51,531 nt of DNA from a bacterium HR30 (GTDB taxonomy: Bacteria > Desulfobacterota > Binatia > HRBIN30). Below, piece by piece: positions 38,220-47,923 of this stretch (the stretch's first letter is position 1; each line of letters opens with the position of its first letter). Both the position numbers and the translations under genes were made by a program. A model generated the notes under the pieces. The model was not told the origin of the DNA. It did not search any database and saw only the letters and a program-made list of their open reading frames with translations. Where the stretch lies: the NCBI GenBank assembly GCA_002898795.1, contig BEIG01000008.1, forward strand, positions 1 to 51,531, written 5' to 3'.

Positions 38220-39059
38220 TCAACGGTGCAAAAACACCGGACAACTTGCGTTGCGCAATACGTACTCCGTAGTGCTGCCGAGCACCAGCTCGATGATACG
38301 GCTGTGCCCATAGGCGCCAATGAAAAGCAAGTCGTGCCGATGCTCGCGCAAGTAGTTTGCGATTCGCTCCGGGGCATTTCCCGTTTGTTGCAGCTCGAGT
38401 TTTACCTCGATGGGATACGCCTTCAGGTAGGTGCTCGCTTCCTGCAAAATTTTGTTTCCAGCAGCTTCGTCCCGGTTGACCGTGAGCACGGTGAGGGGAA
38501 GGTGAAGGACCGTGCAGAATTCCGCTGCAGAATGCATAGCGGCCGCAGCACGTTGGCTGCCGTCGTACGCCAGCAAGGGATTTTGGATTTCCTTGAACTG
38601 AAGCGTGCAGACCAACACAGGTTTGGGTGACCGCCGGGTCACGTTTTCCGCCGTGCTCCCGAGCAAGCCTGTGACGAACTTTTCGTTCACCCCGCGGTGG
38701 CCGATGGCGACCAAGTCCGCGGTTTTTGCTGCTTCGGCAATTTCGTTGGGCACGATACCCATTGTGAGGATGGTGTCGTGACGGATGCCAGCTTGGGTCG
38801 CACGGTTACGAAACTCTTCCAGGATGGCCTTGCCGCGCTCGTGGAGGACTTCGCGCATCTTCGAGGAGAAATCCAGGTAGGGCTCGAATCCGAGCGAACC
38901 GGAGATGTCGTGAAAGAAGGAGCCTTCGATGGAGACGATATCCACGACATGCAAGCCGACGACCGTCGCCTCGAGCTTTTCAGCAAGCCAAATCGCGTAG
39001 CGACAGGCCGTGCGCGCGTGCTCCGATCCATCGAGGCCAACCAAAATCGTTTTGATCAT
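38220..39059 (-). CDS. Universal stress protein with two UspA domains
   Basis: MIKTILVGLDGSEHARTACRYAIWLAEKLEATVVGLHVVD; LVAIGHRGVNEKFVTGLLGSTAENVTRRSPKPVLV; LLFIGAYGHSRIIELVLGSTTEYVLRNASCPVFLH. Confidence 0.93.
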   Translation of the reverse strand: MIKTILVGLDGSEHARTACRYAIWLAEKLEATVVGLHVVDIVSIEGSFFHDISGSLGFEPYLDFSSKMREVLHERGKAILEEFRNRATQAGIRHDTILTMGIVPNEIAEAAKTADLVAIGHRGVNEKFVTGLLGSTAENVTRRSPKPVLVCTLQFKEIQNPLLAYDGSQRAAAAMHSAAEFCTVLHLPLTVLTVNRDEAAGNKILQEASTYLKAYPIEVKLELQQTGNAPERIANYLREHRHDLLFIGAYGHSRIIELVLGSTTEYVLRNASCPVFLHR

Positions 39060-39179
39060 AAGACTGCCTGTACCACCGCCTGGCAGCCTTCGACAAGCGC
39101 GCTCGTCTCGTGCAAACGCAAGCTTGAACCGCAGAGAAGCCCTTGCGGGAGAAAGCGATTCGGGGCAGAAGGAGCGACA

Positions 39180-39683
39180 ATGAAGGTAACCGCTTTGGCG
39201 CTAACCGCGCCGAGGCAACGATCCGTGTGGGTGGCGCCGAGAGACTTCGGGACAAAATGCTGGGCGATCCTGGCGACCGCTCTTTTTGTCGTTACGGTTG
39301 GCCGACCACCAACCGGAATCGTGTCGCATCACCATCCGGGAGGTGACTCGGCCCATGCGCACGTGTTCATTGACTCGAACTGGTGGGGGATCGAGCGAGC
39401 GAGCAGATCCCACGAAGTCCTGCCTTTTGCCAGGAACGAGACACCTGTCGACTGGTGGTCCCGACAAGCGACGCCCAAGCGCAAGGGTGTTGGTTTGTGG
39501 CGCCAGGGTGCACTGCCCAACTCGCACGTTCATAGCTTCTCGCCGTTTCACTCCACGCTTTTAGGCACTGCCTCAGGAACGACTGTCTACGAGTGTTCCA
39601 AGGCTGCCCACATCTTCCCGCCCCGGGATCCTTCGCATCCGTTACCGGCAAGGTGGCACTCTCGTGCGCCTCCTGGGAGCTGA
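39180..39683 (+). CDS. Small exported His-rich protein upstream of the TonB receptor
   Basis: ATG 39180 in the longer ORF 38697-39683; hydrophobic segment CWAILATALFVVTVG, then GIVSHHHPGGDSAHAHVF and NSHVHSF; same strand as the TonB receptor. Confidence 0.6.
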   Translation: MKVTALALTAPRQRSVWVAPRDFGTKCWAILATALFVVTVGRPPTGIVSHHHPGGDSAHAHVFIDSNWWGIERASRSHEVLPFARNETPVDWWSRQATPKRKGVGLWRQGALPNSHVHSFSPFHSTLLGTASGTTVYECSKAAHIFPPRDPSHPLPARWHSRAPPGS

Positions 39684-39798
39684 CCCGTTGCGCTGACTCA
39701 AAACAGTCCAGTGCGAAATTGCGGTGGCGGTGGGCTACGGCTCCGTTTCCGTAGGGGCTGGGTCGTCGCCGCTCACCGCCAGTGTCTCGGAGGTGGAG

Positions 39799-42216
39799 GT
39801 GCGCGTGCTCAGTGTCCGTGTTCTTCTCCGTGGAGCTGCTGTGTTCGTCGGCCTAGTTGCAGTTCACGCGGGAGCAATCCAATCGCAGGTCGATCATGTG
39901 CAAGAAGAGGAAGATTCGTCGCCGAAACGCCCGGCGCCGCAAAGTAAAGGCGGCCAACAAGGTAAAGCAGCGCGCCAAGCTGACCTTGGGGCGGTGGTGG
40001 TGCGGGCCAGCCGCCCGTTGAGTTCGGCATCCTCGGAAGAAATCCGCGCCCGCGACTTCTTGTTGCGCCCACGGGGCACATTGCAAGAAATCCTCAACAA
40101 TGTGCCCGGTCTCGTGGTGGCCCAGCATCAAGGGGGTGGCAAGGCGCCGCAGTGGCTTGTTCGCGGTTTCGACGCCGATCACGGGTGGGACTTTGCCGTT
40201 TTCGTCGACGATATGCCCGTGAACCTCGTGTCGCATGCCCACGGGCAAGGGTACGCCGATGTGAACTTCGTGATCCCGGAGACTGTCCAGCGGCTGCAGC
40301 TTTACAAAGGGCCGTACTTTCCGGAGTTCGGGGATTTTGCCAACGCGGGGGCGCTACAAATCGTGACGAAAGACGAGTTTCCCGAACCGTTTGCCCTTGC
40401 CGAAGGCGGTTCCTTTGGCACGCAGCGGTACGTACTGGGCGTATCCCCGCGGCTTGGCGAGTGGGGGAGTCTCCTTGCAGTCCAAGCCTATTTCTCTGAC
40501 GGGCCCTTCGAGCACCCGCAAGATTACTCGCGGTACAATGCGTTCATGAAGTTGCAGCGCGCACTCGGCGAACGGCAAGATCTAGCGATTTCGGGTGGCG
40601 CGTACGCGGGCCGCTGGGATGCTTCTGGTCAAATCCCTCTACGAGCAGTTCGAGCTGGCCGTTTGGCGTTAGCCCCATTGGAGCTAGAGCCCCTGGCGGC
40701 AACGCGCCCGTTCCGCCGCTTCGATGCCATCGACCCCACGGAAGGGGGCGAGACAGATCGGCAATTTCTCGTGACTCGGTATCGGATCGCACCGGGGGCG
40801 GACGAAGAGTGGTCAGCCCAAATTTGGGGCCAACGATACAAGTTGGCGCTCTTCTCCAACTTCACCTTTTACAAAGACACCGGGCTGCGGTTTGTCGAGC
40901 GCTCCGGGCGCGTGGTCGATGTTGCCGGTGAACCCGTGGATGTCCGGCAATTCTATTTGCCCGGCGATGGGATCGAACAAAACGATCGCCGGGTGCTGTA
41001 CGGCGGGCGCGTACAGTACCTCCGCTATTGGTTTGCTCCTGGTGGAAAGGGCCTTCCGCTTCGTACTCGCCTGGCACTGGAAACGAGGCATGACGACATT
41101 AAGCTTCATCTTTACCGGCAGGTTCGGCGCCATCGCTTTTTCCCAGTGAACGCGGTTGCCGTGGAAGAACGCTCGCTGGGTGGCTTCCTCGATCAGCAGA
41201 TCTTTGTGACAGAGTGGTTGCGTCTCGAGGCAGGGCTCCGCGGTGACGTGTTTTTCTTCGATGGGCGCGACCGGCTTCCGCGACGCGTGGGACTTTTCGA
41301 TCCACTGACGAACTCCTGCGTGGGGCAGAACGACCCCAATTTTTGTGCCGTTCGCATTCACGGTCGCGTCGTCGATTCGATCGTCAGTCCCAAGGCAAAC
41401 CTCATCGTTTCTCCTGGACCCAGCACGGACATCTATCTGAACTTTGGCATGGGTTTCCACTCCAATGACGCTCGCAATGCCATTCTCGCAAGGCAGTACC
41501 CGACGCTGGCTGGGCCGCTGCAAAGTCCGCTGACTCGTTCGCTGGGCTACGAGATCGGCGTGCGGACTCGAGAATTGGACCGGCTCGATCTAGCCGCCGC
41601 GCTGTGGCTGCTCGATTTGGACAGCGAACTGGTTTTTTCCGGTGACGCCGGAAACCAGCAAATTGGAGCAGGTGGAACCTTCGAGCCAGCGGGCAAGACC
41701 CGTCGCTGGGGCATCGATTTCGAATCCCGCTATCGTGCCACGAGCTGGTTGTTCTTCGACTACGATTTGGCTTACGCGGATCCTCGTTTTCGCGGCACCG
41801 GGCAGGCGGTCCCACTCGCTCCGACTCTCCTCATGAACGGAGGGGTCACGGTAAGCCCGCTCGATCATTTCGAAGCTGCGTTGCGAGTTCGCTACCTGGG
41901 GGATCGCCCCGCGATCGAAGATCGTTCTCTTACGGCGCGTGGCTACACGCTGATCGATTTGCTCGGACGCTACCGCTGGCGAAACGTCGAGGCATCGATT
42001 GCCTTGTTGAACTTGCTCGACCGGGATTGGCGCGAGGCGCAATTCGCGGACACGTCATGTTTGCTGGAAGAACTGCAGGACCCTGCGCGACACCCCGACG
42101 CGGCCTGTACGATACGGCCCGGATTGCAGGGGACACACCCTGAGCCACCGCCGGACATCCATTTCACACCGGGTAACCCTTTATGGGTGCGAGGAGGGCT
42201 CTCCGTGTACTTTTGA
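39799..42216 (+). CDS. TonB-dependent receptor
   Basis: Plug: RGTLQEILNNVPGLVVAQHQGGGKAPQWLVRGFDADHGWDFAVFVDDMPVNLVSHAHGQGYADVNFVIPETVQRLQLYKGPYFPEFGDFANAGALQIVTK; ends in aromatic (GLSVYF). GTG at 39799 follows a GGAGG RBS; the ORF opens at 39724. Confidence 0.92.
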   Translation: MRVLSVRVLLRGAAVFVGLVAVHAGAIQSQVDHVQEEEDSSPKRPAPQSKGGQQGKAARQADLGAVVVRASRPLSSASSEEIRARDFLLRPRGTLQEILNNVPGLVVAQHQGGGKAPQWLVRGFDADHGWDFAVFVDDMPVNLVSHAHGQGYADVNFVIPETVQRLQLYKGPYFPEFGDFANAGALQIVTKDEFPEPFALAEGGSFGTQRYVLGVSPRLGEWGSLLAVQAYFSDGPFEHPQDYSRYNAFMKLQRALGERQDLAISGGAYAGRWDASGQIPLRAVRAGRLALAPLELEPLAATRPFRRFDAIDPTEGGETDRQFLVTRYRIAPGADEEWSAQIWGQRYKLALFSNFTFYKDTGLRFVERSGRVVDVAGEPVDVRQFYLPGDGIEQNDRRVLYGGRVQYLRYWFAPGGKGLPLRTRLALETRHDDIKLHLYRQVRRHRFFPVNAVAVEERSLGGFLDQQIFVTEWLRLEAGLRGDVFFFDGRDRLPRRVGLFDPLTNSCVGQNDPNFCAVRIHGRVVDSIVSPKANLIVSPGPSTDIYLNFGMGFHSNDARNAILARQYPTLAGPLQSPLTRSLGYEIGVRTRELDRLDLAAALWLLDLDSELVFSGDAGNQQIGAGGTFEPAGKTRRWGIDFESRYRATSWLFFDYDLAYADPRFRGTGQAVPLAPTLLMNGGVTVSPLDHFEAALRVRYLGDRPAIEDRSLTARGYTLIDLLGRYRWRNVEASIALLNLLDRDWREAQFADTSCLLEELQDPARHPDAACTIRPGLQGTHPEPPPDIHFTPGNPLWVRGGLSVYF

Positions 42217-42440
42217 ACGCATGGCTTGCCGGACGATCTACGGCTCGAAGACCGTGGATCGAAGACTTCCACCATGGTCAGGGTTACGAGGGATGGACGT
42301 TTGTGAACGATGCGGTATGGCAAGGGCGGCTGCCGTGATGTCGGTGCACCACGCGCGCGCAGCCCGATGCAGGCAGGTGGCTGCGAGGTATCGATGGCCG
42401 GGTTTGCTAGCGAGGATCGACACGGGTAGATTGCGCTTAC

Positions 42441-43910
42441 ATGGCGGACAGCACATTCCCCTCTCCTGTGGCGACCGACGCGCAAGCGTTGTTCTTCGAC
42501 CAACTTGGGGTTCATCCCCGTTGGTTGGAGGAGAGTGTGGGCAGTGCCTTGCGCCGCCGTTGCGACGACGCCGACTTATACTTCGAGTATCGCACGATCG
42601 AGGCAATCAGCTTGGAAGACGGTTTGGTGAAGTCGGCCTCTCGCCAGGTACGGCAGGGCGTCGGCGCGCGGGTCGTGGTTGAGGACCGAACTGGGTACGC
42701 GCACACCGACGATCTAACGTTAGAAAGCTTGCGGCTGGCAACGCGGGCTGCCGAAGAGATTGCTTGGCAAGGAGGAGAGGCCCGTTCCGTCGCGGTTGCC
42801 TTGGAGCGCCCTAGACACAACTTGTACGCTTTGCATTCCCCTCCGATTTTGGTTCCACCGGAGGAGAAGGTTCGCATGCTGTCGCGGGTGGACGAGTTCG
42901 CCCGCAGCTTCGACCCGCGCATTCGCAACGTTCTTGCCAGCATCGTGGTGGAACACAAGTTCGTTCTCATTGCCACGGCTGAGGGGCGGGCTGTTGCGGA
43001 TGTTCAGCCGCTTGTGCGCATGCAGGTAACGTGCATCGCCGAGGAGAAAGGCAATCGGCAACAGGGAAGCTACGGCGGCGGAGGCCGGGTAGAGTTCGAC
43101 TACCTGAAGGAGAACGAGCGCTACCTACTTTTCACGCGCAAGGCAGCCGAGCAGGCGGTCCGCAACCTGAGCGCGGTGGATGCCCCTGCTGGGGAGATGG
43201 TGGTGGTCCTAGGGCCTGGATGGCCAGGTATCCTGCTGCACGAAGCGGTTGGTCACGGCTTGGAAGGCGATTTCAACCGGAAGGGAGTGTCGGCATTTTC
43301 GGGCCGTTTAGGAGAAGTGGTTGCATCGCCCCTGTGCACCGTTGTCGACGATGGTACGATTCCCAATCGGCGGGGCTCGTTGAATGTGGATGACGAAGGA
43401 ACACCCACGGGCCGAACCGTACTCATCGAGAACGGAATTCTTACCGGCTATTTGCAGGATCGGTTAAACGCTCGTTTGATGGGCATGCGCCCGACGGGCA
43501 ACGGCCGGCGAGAATCATTTGCGCATCCGCCCATGCCGCGAATGACCAATACGTTTTTGCTCCCCGGAGAAAGTGATCCGGAAGAAATCATCCGCTCGGT
43601 GGATCGTGGTCTGTATGCTGTGTACTTTGGCGGGGGGCAGGTGGACATTACCAATGGGAAGTTCGTGTTTTCCGCAAGCGAGGCCTACCTGATCGAGGGA
43701 GGGAAAGTGACCCGACCAGTGAAAGGAGCCACCCTGATCGGCCACGGACCGGAAGTGCTCAAACGAATCACCATGGTTGGTTGTGACCTGGCTTTGGACG
43801 AAGGGATCGGGACGTGCGGCAAGGATGGTCAGTCGGTGCCCGTGGGTGTTGGCCTCCCCACAGTGCGGATCGATGGGCTGACAGTCGGTGGAACTCAACC
43901 CGTGCGCTAA
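42441..43910 (+). CDS. tldD: TldD/PmbA family metalloprotease, TldD
   Basis: LGPGWPGILLHEAVGHGLEGDFNRKG (HEAxGH), VVDDGTIPNRRGSLNVDDEGTPTGRTVLIENGILTGYLQD. Confidence 0.95.
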   Translation: MADSTFPSPVATDAQALFFDQLGVHPRWLEESVGSALRRRCDDADLYFEYRTIEAISLEDGLVKSASRQVRQGVGARVVVEDRTGYAHTDDLTLESLRLATRAAEEIAWQGGEARSVAVALERPRHNLYALHSPPILVPPEEKVRMLSRVDEFARSFDPRIRNVLASIVVEHKFVLIATAEGRAVADVQPLVRMQVTCIAEEKGNRQQGSYGGGGRVEFDYLKENERYLLFTRKAAEQAVRNLSAVDAPAGEMVVVLGPGWPGILLHEAVGHGLEGDFNRKGVSAFSGRLGEVVASPLCTVVDDGTIPNRRGSLNVDDEGTPTGRTVLIENGILTGYLQDRLNARLMGMRPTGNGRRESFAHPPMPRMTNTFLLPGESDPEEIIRSVDRGLYAVYFGGGQVDITNGKFVFSASEAYLIEGGKVTRPVKGATLIGHGPEVLKRITMVGCDLALDEGIGTCGKDGQSVPVGVGLPTVRIDGLTVGGTQPVR

Positions 43911-43916
43911 AAGACC

Positions 43917-45266
43917 ATGCTTCTCCCTGAGATTGCGGAACTCGTGTTGAGTGCAGCGAAGGCGAACGGGGCAACGGCTGCTGATGTGGTGGCCGTGAGC
44001 GGGAGAAGTTTGACCGTCGCCGTGAGGTGTGGGCGCATCGAGAAGGTTGCACAAGCTGAGGAGAAGCAGCTTGGACTTCGGGTATTTATCGGAGCGCGTA
44101 GCGCCGTGGCTGCCACGGCGAACTTTGCGCCGGATGCCCTGCGTGATTTTGCGGCGGCGACATGTGCACTGGCGAAGGTCGTTGCCGAGGATGATTGTGC
44201 TGGGCTACCGCAGATCGAGGCATGCGCGCGCGACTTCCCAGACCTCGGATTGTCGGATCCGCACGTCCGTGCACTTACGCCTTCCGCGGCTCGGCAGCTC
44301 GCGGAGCGAGCCGAGAGCAGCGCGCTGGAGTACGATGCGCGAATCGTGAATTCTGAAGGAGCGGAGTGTTCTACAGAGTTCGCACAAAGCTGGTACGCGA
44401 CGACCAGCGGGTTCGCCGGCGGCTATGAGACGACTGCGGCCAGCGTTTCCGTGGTGCCGGTGGCGAAAAGCTCGCAAGGGATGCAACGCGATTACTGGTA
44501 CTCTGCCGCTAGGCGCGTGGAGCAACTGGATTCTCCCGAGGATATCGGGCGCAGGGCCGCAGAGCGGGCGTTGCGTCGGTTGGACGCAAGAAGCGTCGGA
44601 ACGTGCGAGGTTCCAGTCGTGTTCGATCCGGAAACTGCGGCCTCTTTGTTAGGGCACCTTTCCCAGGCAGTTTTAGGACAAGCGATTTTCCGCGGAACAT
44701 CGTTTCTGGTTGGCCGGCTGGGTCAACGGATTGCGCCCGAATTCGTGAACATTGTCGACGACGGAAGGATCCCAGCTGCTCTCGGATCGAAGCCTTTCGA
44801 TGCCGAAGGCGTGGCCACCCGTCATACCGAGGTGGTGAGAGAGGGACACCTCTGCTCGTACTTGCTCGACTGCTACTCCGCGCGAAGGCTGGGCTTTCCG
44901 GCGAGTACCGGCAGTGCCAGTCGTGCAGTTGGATCGGCACCTTTTGCATCACCCACGAATTTCTTTCTTCTTCCTGGGAAACAAGCGCCGGAGGAAATCG
45001 TTCGTTCCGTCAAACGCGGCCTGTACGTGACCAACCTGATTGGTTTTGGCGTGAATCAGACCACCGGCGATTATTCCCGCGGAGCCAGTGGCATCTGGAT
45101 CGAAAACGGCGCGTTGACGTTTCCGGTGGAGGAGGTGACAGTTGCGGGCAATCTTCTCGAGATGTTTTCTCGGATTGAGGCAATTGGCAACGATCTCGAA
45201 TTGCGACGCCGGGTAGCGGCACCGACGATTTTGATTGGAAAGCTTACCGTGGCGGGACGCGGTTGA
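43917..45266 (+). CDS. pmbA: TldD/PmbA family protein, PmbA/TldE
   Basis: VDSR-type C-terminal half NIVDDGRIPAALGSKPFDAEGVATRHTEVVREGHLCSYLLDCYSARRLG; TNLIGFGVNQTTGDYSRGASGIWIENG; directly follows tldD. Confidence 0.93.
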   Translation: MLLPEIAELVLSAAKANGATAADVVAVSGRSLTVAVRCGRIEKVAQAEEKQLGLRVFIGARSAVAATANFAPDALRDFAAATCALAKVVAEDDCAGLPQIEACARDFPDLGLSDPHVRALTPSAARQLAERAESSALEYDARIVNSEGAECSTEFAQSWYATTSGFAGGYETTAASVSVVPVAKSSQGMQRDYWYSAARRVEQLDSPEDIGRRAAERALRRLDARSVGTCEVPVVFDPETAASLLGHLSQAVLGQAIFRGTSFLVGRLGQRIAPEFVNIVDDGRIPAALGSKPFDAEGVATRHTEVVREGHLCSYLLDCYSARRLGFPASTGSASRAVGSAPFASPTNFFLLPGKQAPEEIVRSVKRGLYVTNLIGFGVNQTTGDYSRGASGIWIENGALTFPVEEVTVAGNLLEMFSRIEAIGNDLELRRRVAAPTILIGKLTVAGRG

Positions 45267-45930
45267 TGTGGCGAGCCAACGCATGGGCGGGGCTGTTCGG
45301 CTGTGGGCGGTGGCTGGGTTGGCGATATTTGTTGGCGGGTGCGCCTGGTTTCGTGCCCGCCCCCCGATCGAGCCGCGGGTGGGGGCCAAACAAGAGGGTG
45401 TTGCCTCCTGGTATGGCCCTGGTTTTCATGGCAACCCTACGGCCAGTGGCGAGGTGTTCGATCAGTATGAACTTACCGCGGCACATCCGAGCCTACCTTT
45501 AGGTACCCGAGTGCTCGTGACCAACCTGGAAAATGGGCGGCAGGTGGAAGTACGCATCAACGATCGGGGCCCGTTTGTCGATGGCCGGGTGGTCGACCTA
45601 TCTTACGCCGCCGCTCGCGTTCTAGGGATGACGCAAGCAGGAACGGCACGCGTTCGCCTCGAAGTCATCGGCTTTGGCGAGCCTAGGCTGCGCGATGGGA
45701 AATATGCCATCCAGGTAGGAGCGTTTGCCGATCGACGCGATGCGGAGCGACTGCGCCGGGCCTTAAGTGCGAGGTTTGCAACGACTCACGTGCAGGCCTG
45801 GCGGCTAAATGGGCGGACTTACTACAGGGTTCGCCTTGGCCGCTTCGAACGCCACGACGACGCTCGCGAGCACGCCCGGCAAATAAAACTGTTGGGTGTG
45901 GCGCCCATCATCGTGCGCTTAGAGGAGTAG
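45235..45930 (+). CDS. rlpA: RlpA-like septal ring lytic transglycosylase with SPOR domain
   Basis: QEGVASWYGPGFHGNPTASGEVFDQYELTAAHPSLPLGTRVLVTNLENGRQVEVRINDRGPFVDGRVVDLSYAAA; SPOR-like YAIQVGAFADRRDAERLRRAL. Lipobox VGGC supports start at 45283. Confidence 0.93.
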   Translation: MESLPWRDAVDVASQRMGGAVRLWAVAGLAIFVGGCAWFRARPPIEPRVGAKQEGVASWYGPGFHGNPTASGEVFDQYELTAAHPSLPLGTRVLVTNLENGRQVEVRINDRGPFVDGRVVDLSYAAARVLGMTQAGTARVRLEVIGFGEPRLRDGKYAIQVGAFADRRDAERLRRALSARFATTHVQAWRLNGRTYYRVRLGRFERHDDAREHARQIKLLGVAPIIVRLEE

Positions 45931-45932
45931 TC

Positions 45933-46583
45933 GTGGGCCGTTTGCTCGTGGCTTGGAAACCGGTCGTCGAGGCCGTGAGCTTGCTGACCATCGCACTGCC
46001 GTTGGCCTTATGGTCGCATTTGCCCGCCGTTTGGATCTTGGTTCCGCTTCTCTACCTCTGGGTGACGAAGCGCGACCTCGATCCGTATGGCATCACCTTG
46101 CGGGGCATCCCTAGTGCGCGTTTTCATCTCGTACTGCTCGTGGGCGTGTTTCTGCCGTACTTGGTGGGACATTACGTGTTTGGAGTATGGTACCTAGGTC
46201 GACGATTTTCTTTGCGCTTTCCAGATGAGTTTCCACAGCTCGTGCTAGAGCACTTGCTGGGAGTGGGCTTGGCCGAAGAGTTTTTCTTTCGGGCGTACAT
46301 GCAGACGGAGTTCGACCGGGTGGCTGGCCTTCGTTGGTCTTTTTTAGGCGCCCGCATCGGCCCGGGACTGCTTTGGGCCAATGCCCTGTTTGCTTTTTGC
46401 CATGTGTTCAACGGAGGGCCCGCACGACTGATCGTTTTCTTCCCTGGTTTGCTTTACGGGTGGCTGTGGGCACGCACGCATAACCTTGTGGTTCCAGCTT
46501 TTTACCATGGATTGAGCAACATCCTCATGAGCGTCATGCTTGCGTCCTTCCGAAATAGCGTCATTGGGTTGCCGCTTGGGTGA
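45933..46583 (+). CDS. CPBP family glutamic-type intramembrane protease
   Basis: GLAEEFFFRAYMQTEFDRV (EExxxR), NALFAFCHVFN, VPAFYHGLSNILMSV (HxxxN); GTG start. Confidence 0.85.
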   Translation: MGRLLVAWKPVVEAVSLLTIALPLALWSHLPAVWILVPLLYLWVTKRDLDPYGITLRGIPSARFHLVLLVGVFLPYLVGHYVFGVWYLGRRFSLRFPDEFPQLVLEHLLGVGLAEEFFFRAYMQTEFDRVAGLRWSFLGARIGPGLLWANALFAFCHVFNGGPARLIVFFPGLLYGWLWARTHNLVVPAFYHGLSNILMSVMLASFRNSVIGLPLG

Positions 46584-46741
46584 CAAAACACGGCCCATCG
46601 CCTTCGTGCGGCATTTGGGCGGCCAAGTTACGACACAGCCCCGTTATCCTGTTGACACTTAGACTGGGTTTGCCCGGTACGCAGATGACAAAGCCTGTCC
46701 CTTGCGGTCACACGGAAACTTGAACCGCCACCTCGGAGTGC

Positions 46742-46757
46742 TGGCCTAGAGCTTGCA
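46742..46757 (+). promoter_or_regulatory. Sigma54-like (RpoN) promoter upstream of pilT
   Basis: TGGCCTAGAGCTTGCA; GG-N10-GC spacing with intact TTGCA -12 element. Confidence 0.6.
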
Positions 46758-46763
46758 TCGAGT

Positions 46764-46784
46764 CCTCACCCGTTCGCGGTGAGG
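46764..46784 (+). promoter_or_regulatory. 5'UTR hairpin overlapping the Shine-Dalgarno of pilT
   Basis: CCTCACC-cgttcgc-GGTGAGG perfect 7-bp stem; the GAGG in the 3' arm lies about 8 nt before ATG 46793. Confidence 0.5.
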
Positions 46785-46792
46785 TCACGACC

Positions 46793-47908
46793 ATGGCAAT
46801 GGACATCACGCAATTATTGAGCTTCGCGCATCGTGAGGGAGCGTCGGACGTACACTTGTCCTCCGGTGAACCGCCGATGGTGCGTATTCACGGGGACATG
46901 AAGCGCATTGAACATCCGCCTCTAACGCCGGACGAGGTTCACCGGATGGTGTTCGACATCATGACCGATTCTGTGCGCAAGCAGTTTCAAGAGACCAACG
47001 ATGTTGACTTTTCTTTTGAGCTGGGGGAGGTCGCCCGGTTTCGCGTCAATGTGTTTCGCACCCGCAAAGGCGAGGCGGCCGTGTTTCGGACCATCCCCAC
47101 GAAGGTCATGACCATCGACGAGTTGGGGTTGCCGCCGGTTATTAAAGAGATTTGCAAAAAGGAGAAGGGGCTAGTGTTGGTGACCGGCCCAACCGGATCC
47201 GGAAAGTCCACCACTTTGGCGGCGATGATCGACTACATTAACGAAACTTACGAGGGACACATCCTGACCATCGAGGATCCGATCGAGTTCGTGCACCGGT
47301 CAAAGAAGTGTCTCGTCAACCAGCGAGAAGTTGGTCCCCACACGATGTCCTTTAACGCAGCGCTGCGCGGAGCACTGCGCGAGGATCCCGATGTGATCCT
47401 GGTGGGCGAAATGCGCGACTTGGAAACCATCTCCCTTGCGCTCACGGCCGCGGAAACGGGACACCTGGTGTTTGCCACCGTGCACACGTCGAGTGCGCCG
47501 AAAACCGTCGACCGCATTATCGACGTATTTCCCGCAGCGCAGCAGGGGCAGATTCGTGCGATGTTCGCAGAGTCGATCCAGGCCATCATCACGCAAACGT
47601 TGGTGAAGAAAAAAGCGGGCGGGCGGATTGCCGCGTTGGAGATTCTCATTGGCACTCCAGCAGTGCGGAACTTGATCCGCGAAAACAAAGTTCACCAACT
47701 GCCATCAGCGCTGCAAACTGGCCAGGCTTGGGGAATGCAAACTTTGGATATGGCCTTGCTCGACCTCGTGGCTCGTGGCCTGGTGACGAAGGAGGAGGCG
47801 CAGTCACGTACTTTGACGCCGAACTTGTTCGGGCCCGAAACTGCGGCGCGCGGTGACGGACGTGGAGGAACGCCGCTTAAGGCAGCGAGACCGTTACTGG
47901 GGCGTTGA
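46793..47908 (+). CDS. pilT: Type IV pilus retraction ATPase PilT
   Basis: SDVHLSSGEPPMVRIHGDMKRI; Walker A VTGPTGSGKSTTLAAMIDYIN; ILTIEDPIEFVH; Walker B DPDVILVGEMRDLETISLALTAAETGHLVFATVHT. Confidence 0.95.
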   Translation: MAMDITQLLSFAHREGASDVHLSSGEPPMVRIHGDMKRIEHPPLTPDEVHRMVFDIMTDSVRKQFQETNDVDFSFELGEVARFRVNVFRTRKGEAAVFRTIPTKVMTIDELGLPPVIKEICKKEKGLVLVTGPTGSGKSTTLAAMIDYINETYEGHILTIEDPIEFVHRSKKCLVNQREVGPHTMSFNAALRGALREDPDVILVGEMRDLETISLALTAAETGHLVFATVHTSSAPKTVDRIIDVFPAAQQGQIRAMFAESIQAIITQTLVKKKAGGRIAALEILIGTPAVRNLIRENKVHQLPSALQTGQAWGMQTLDMALLDLVARGLVTKEEAQSRTLTPNLFGPETAARGDGRGGTPLKAARPLLGR

Positions 47909-47923
47909 CGGAGGCTGCAGCCG

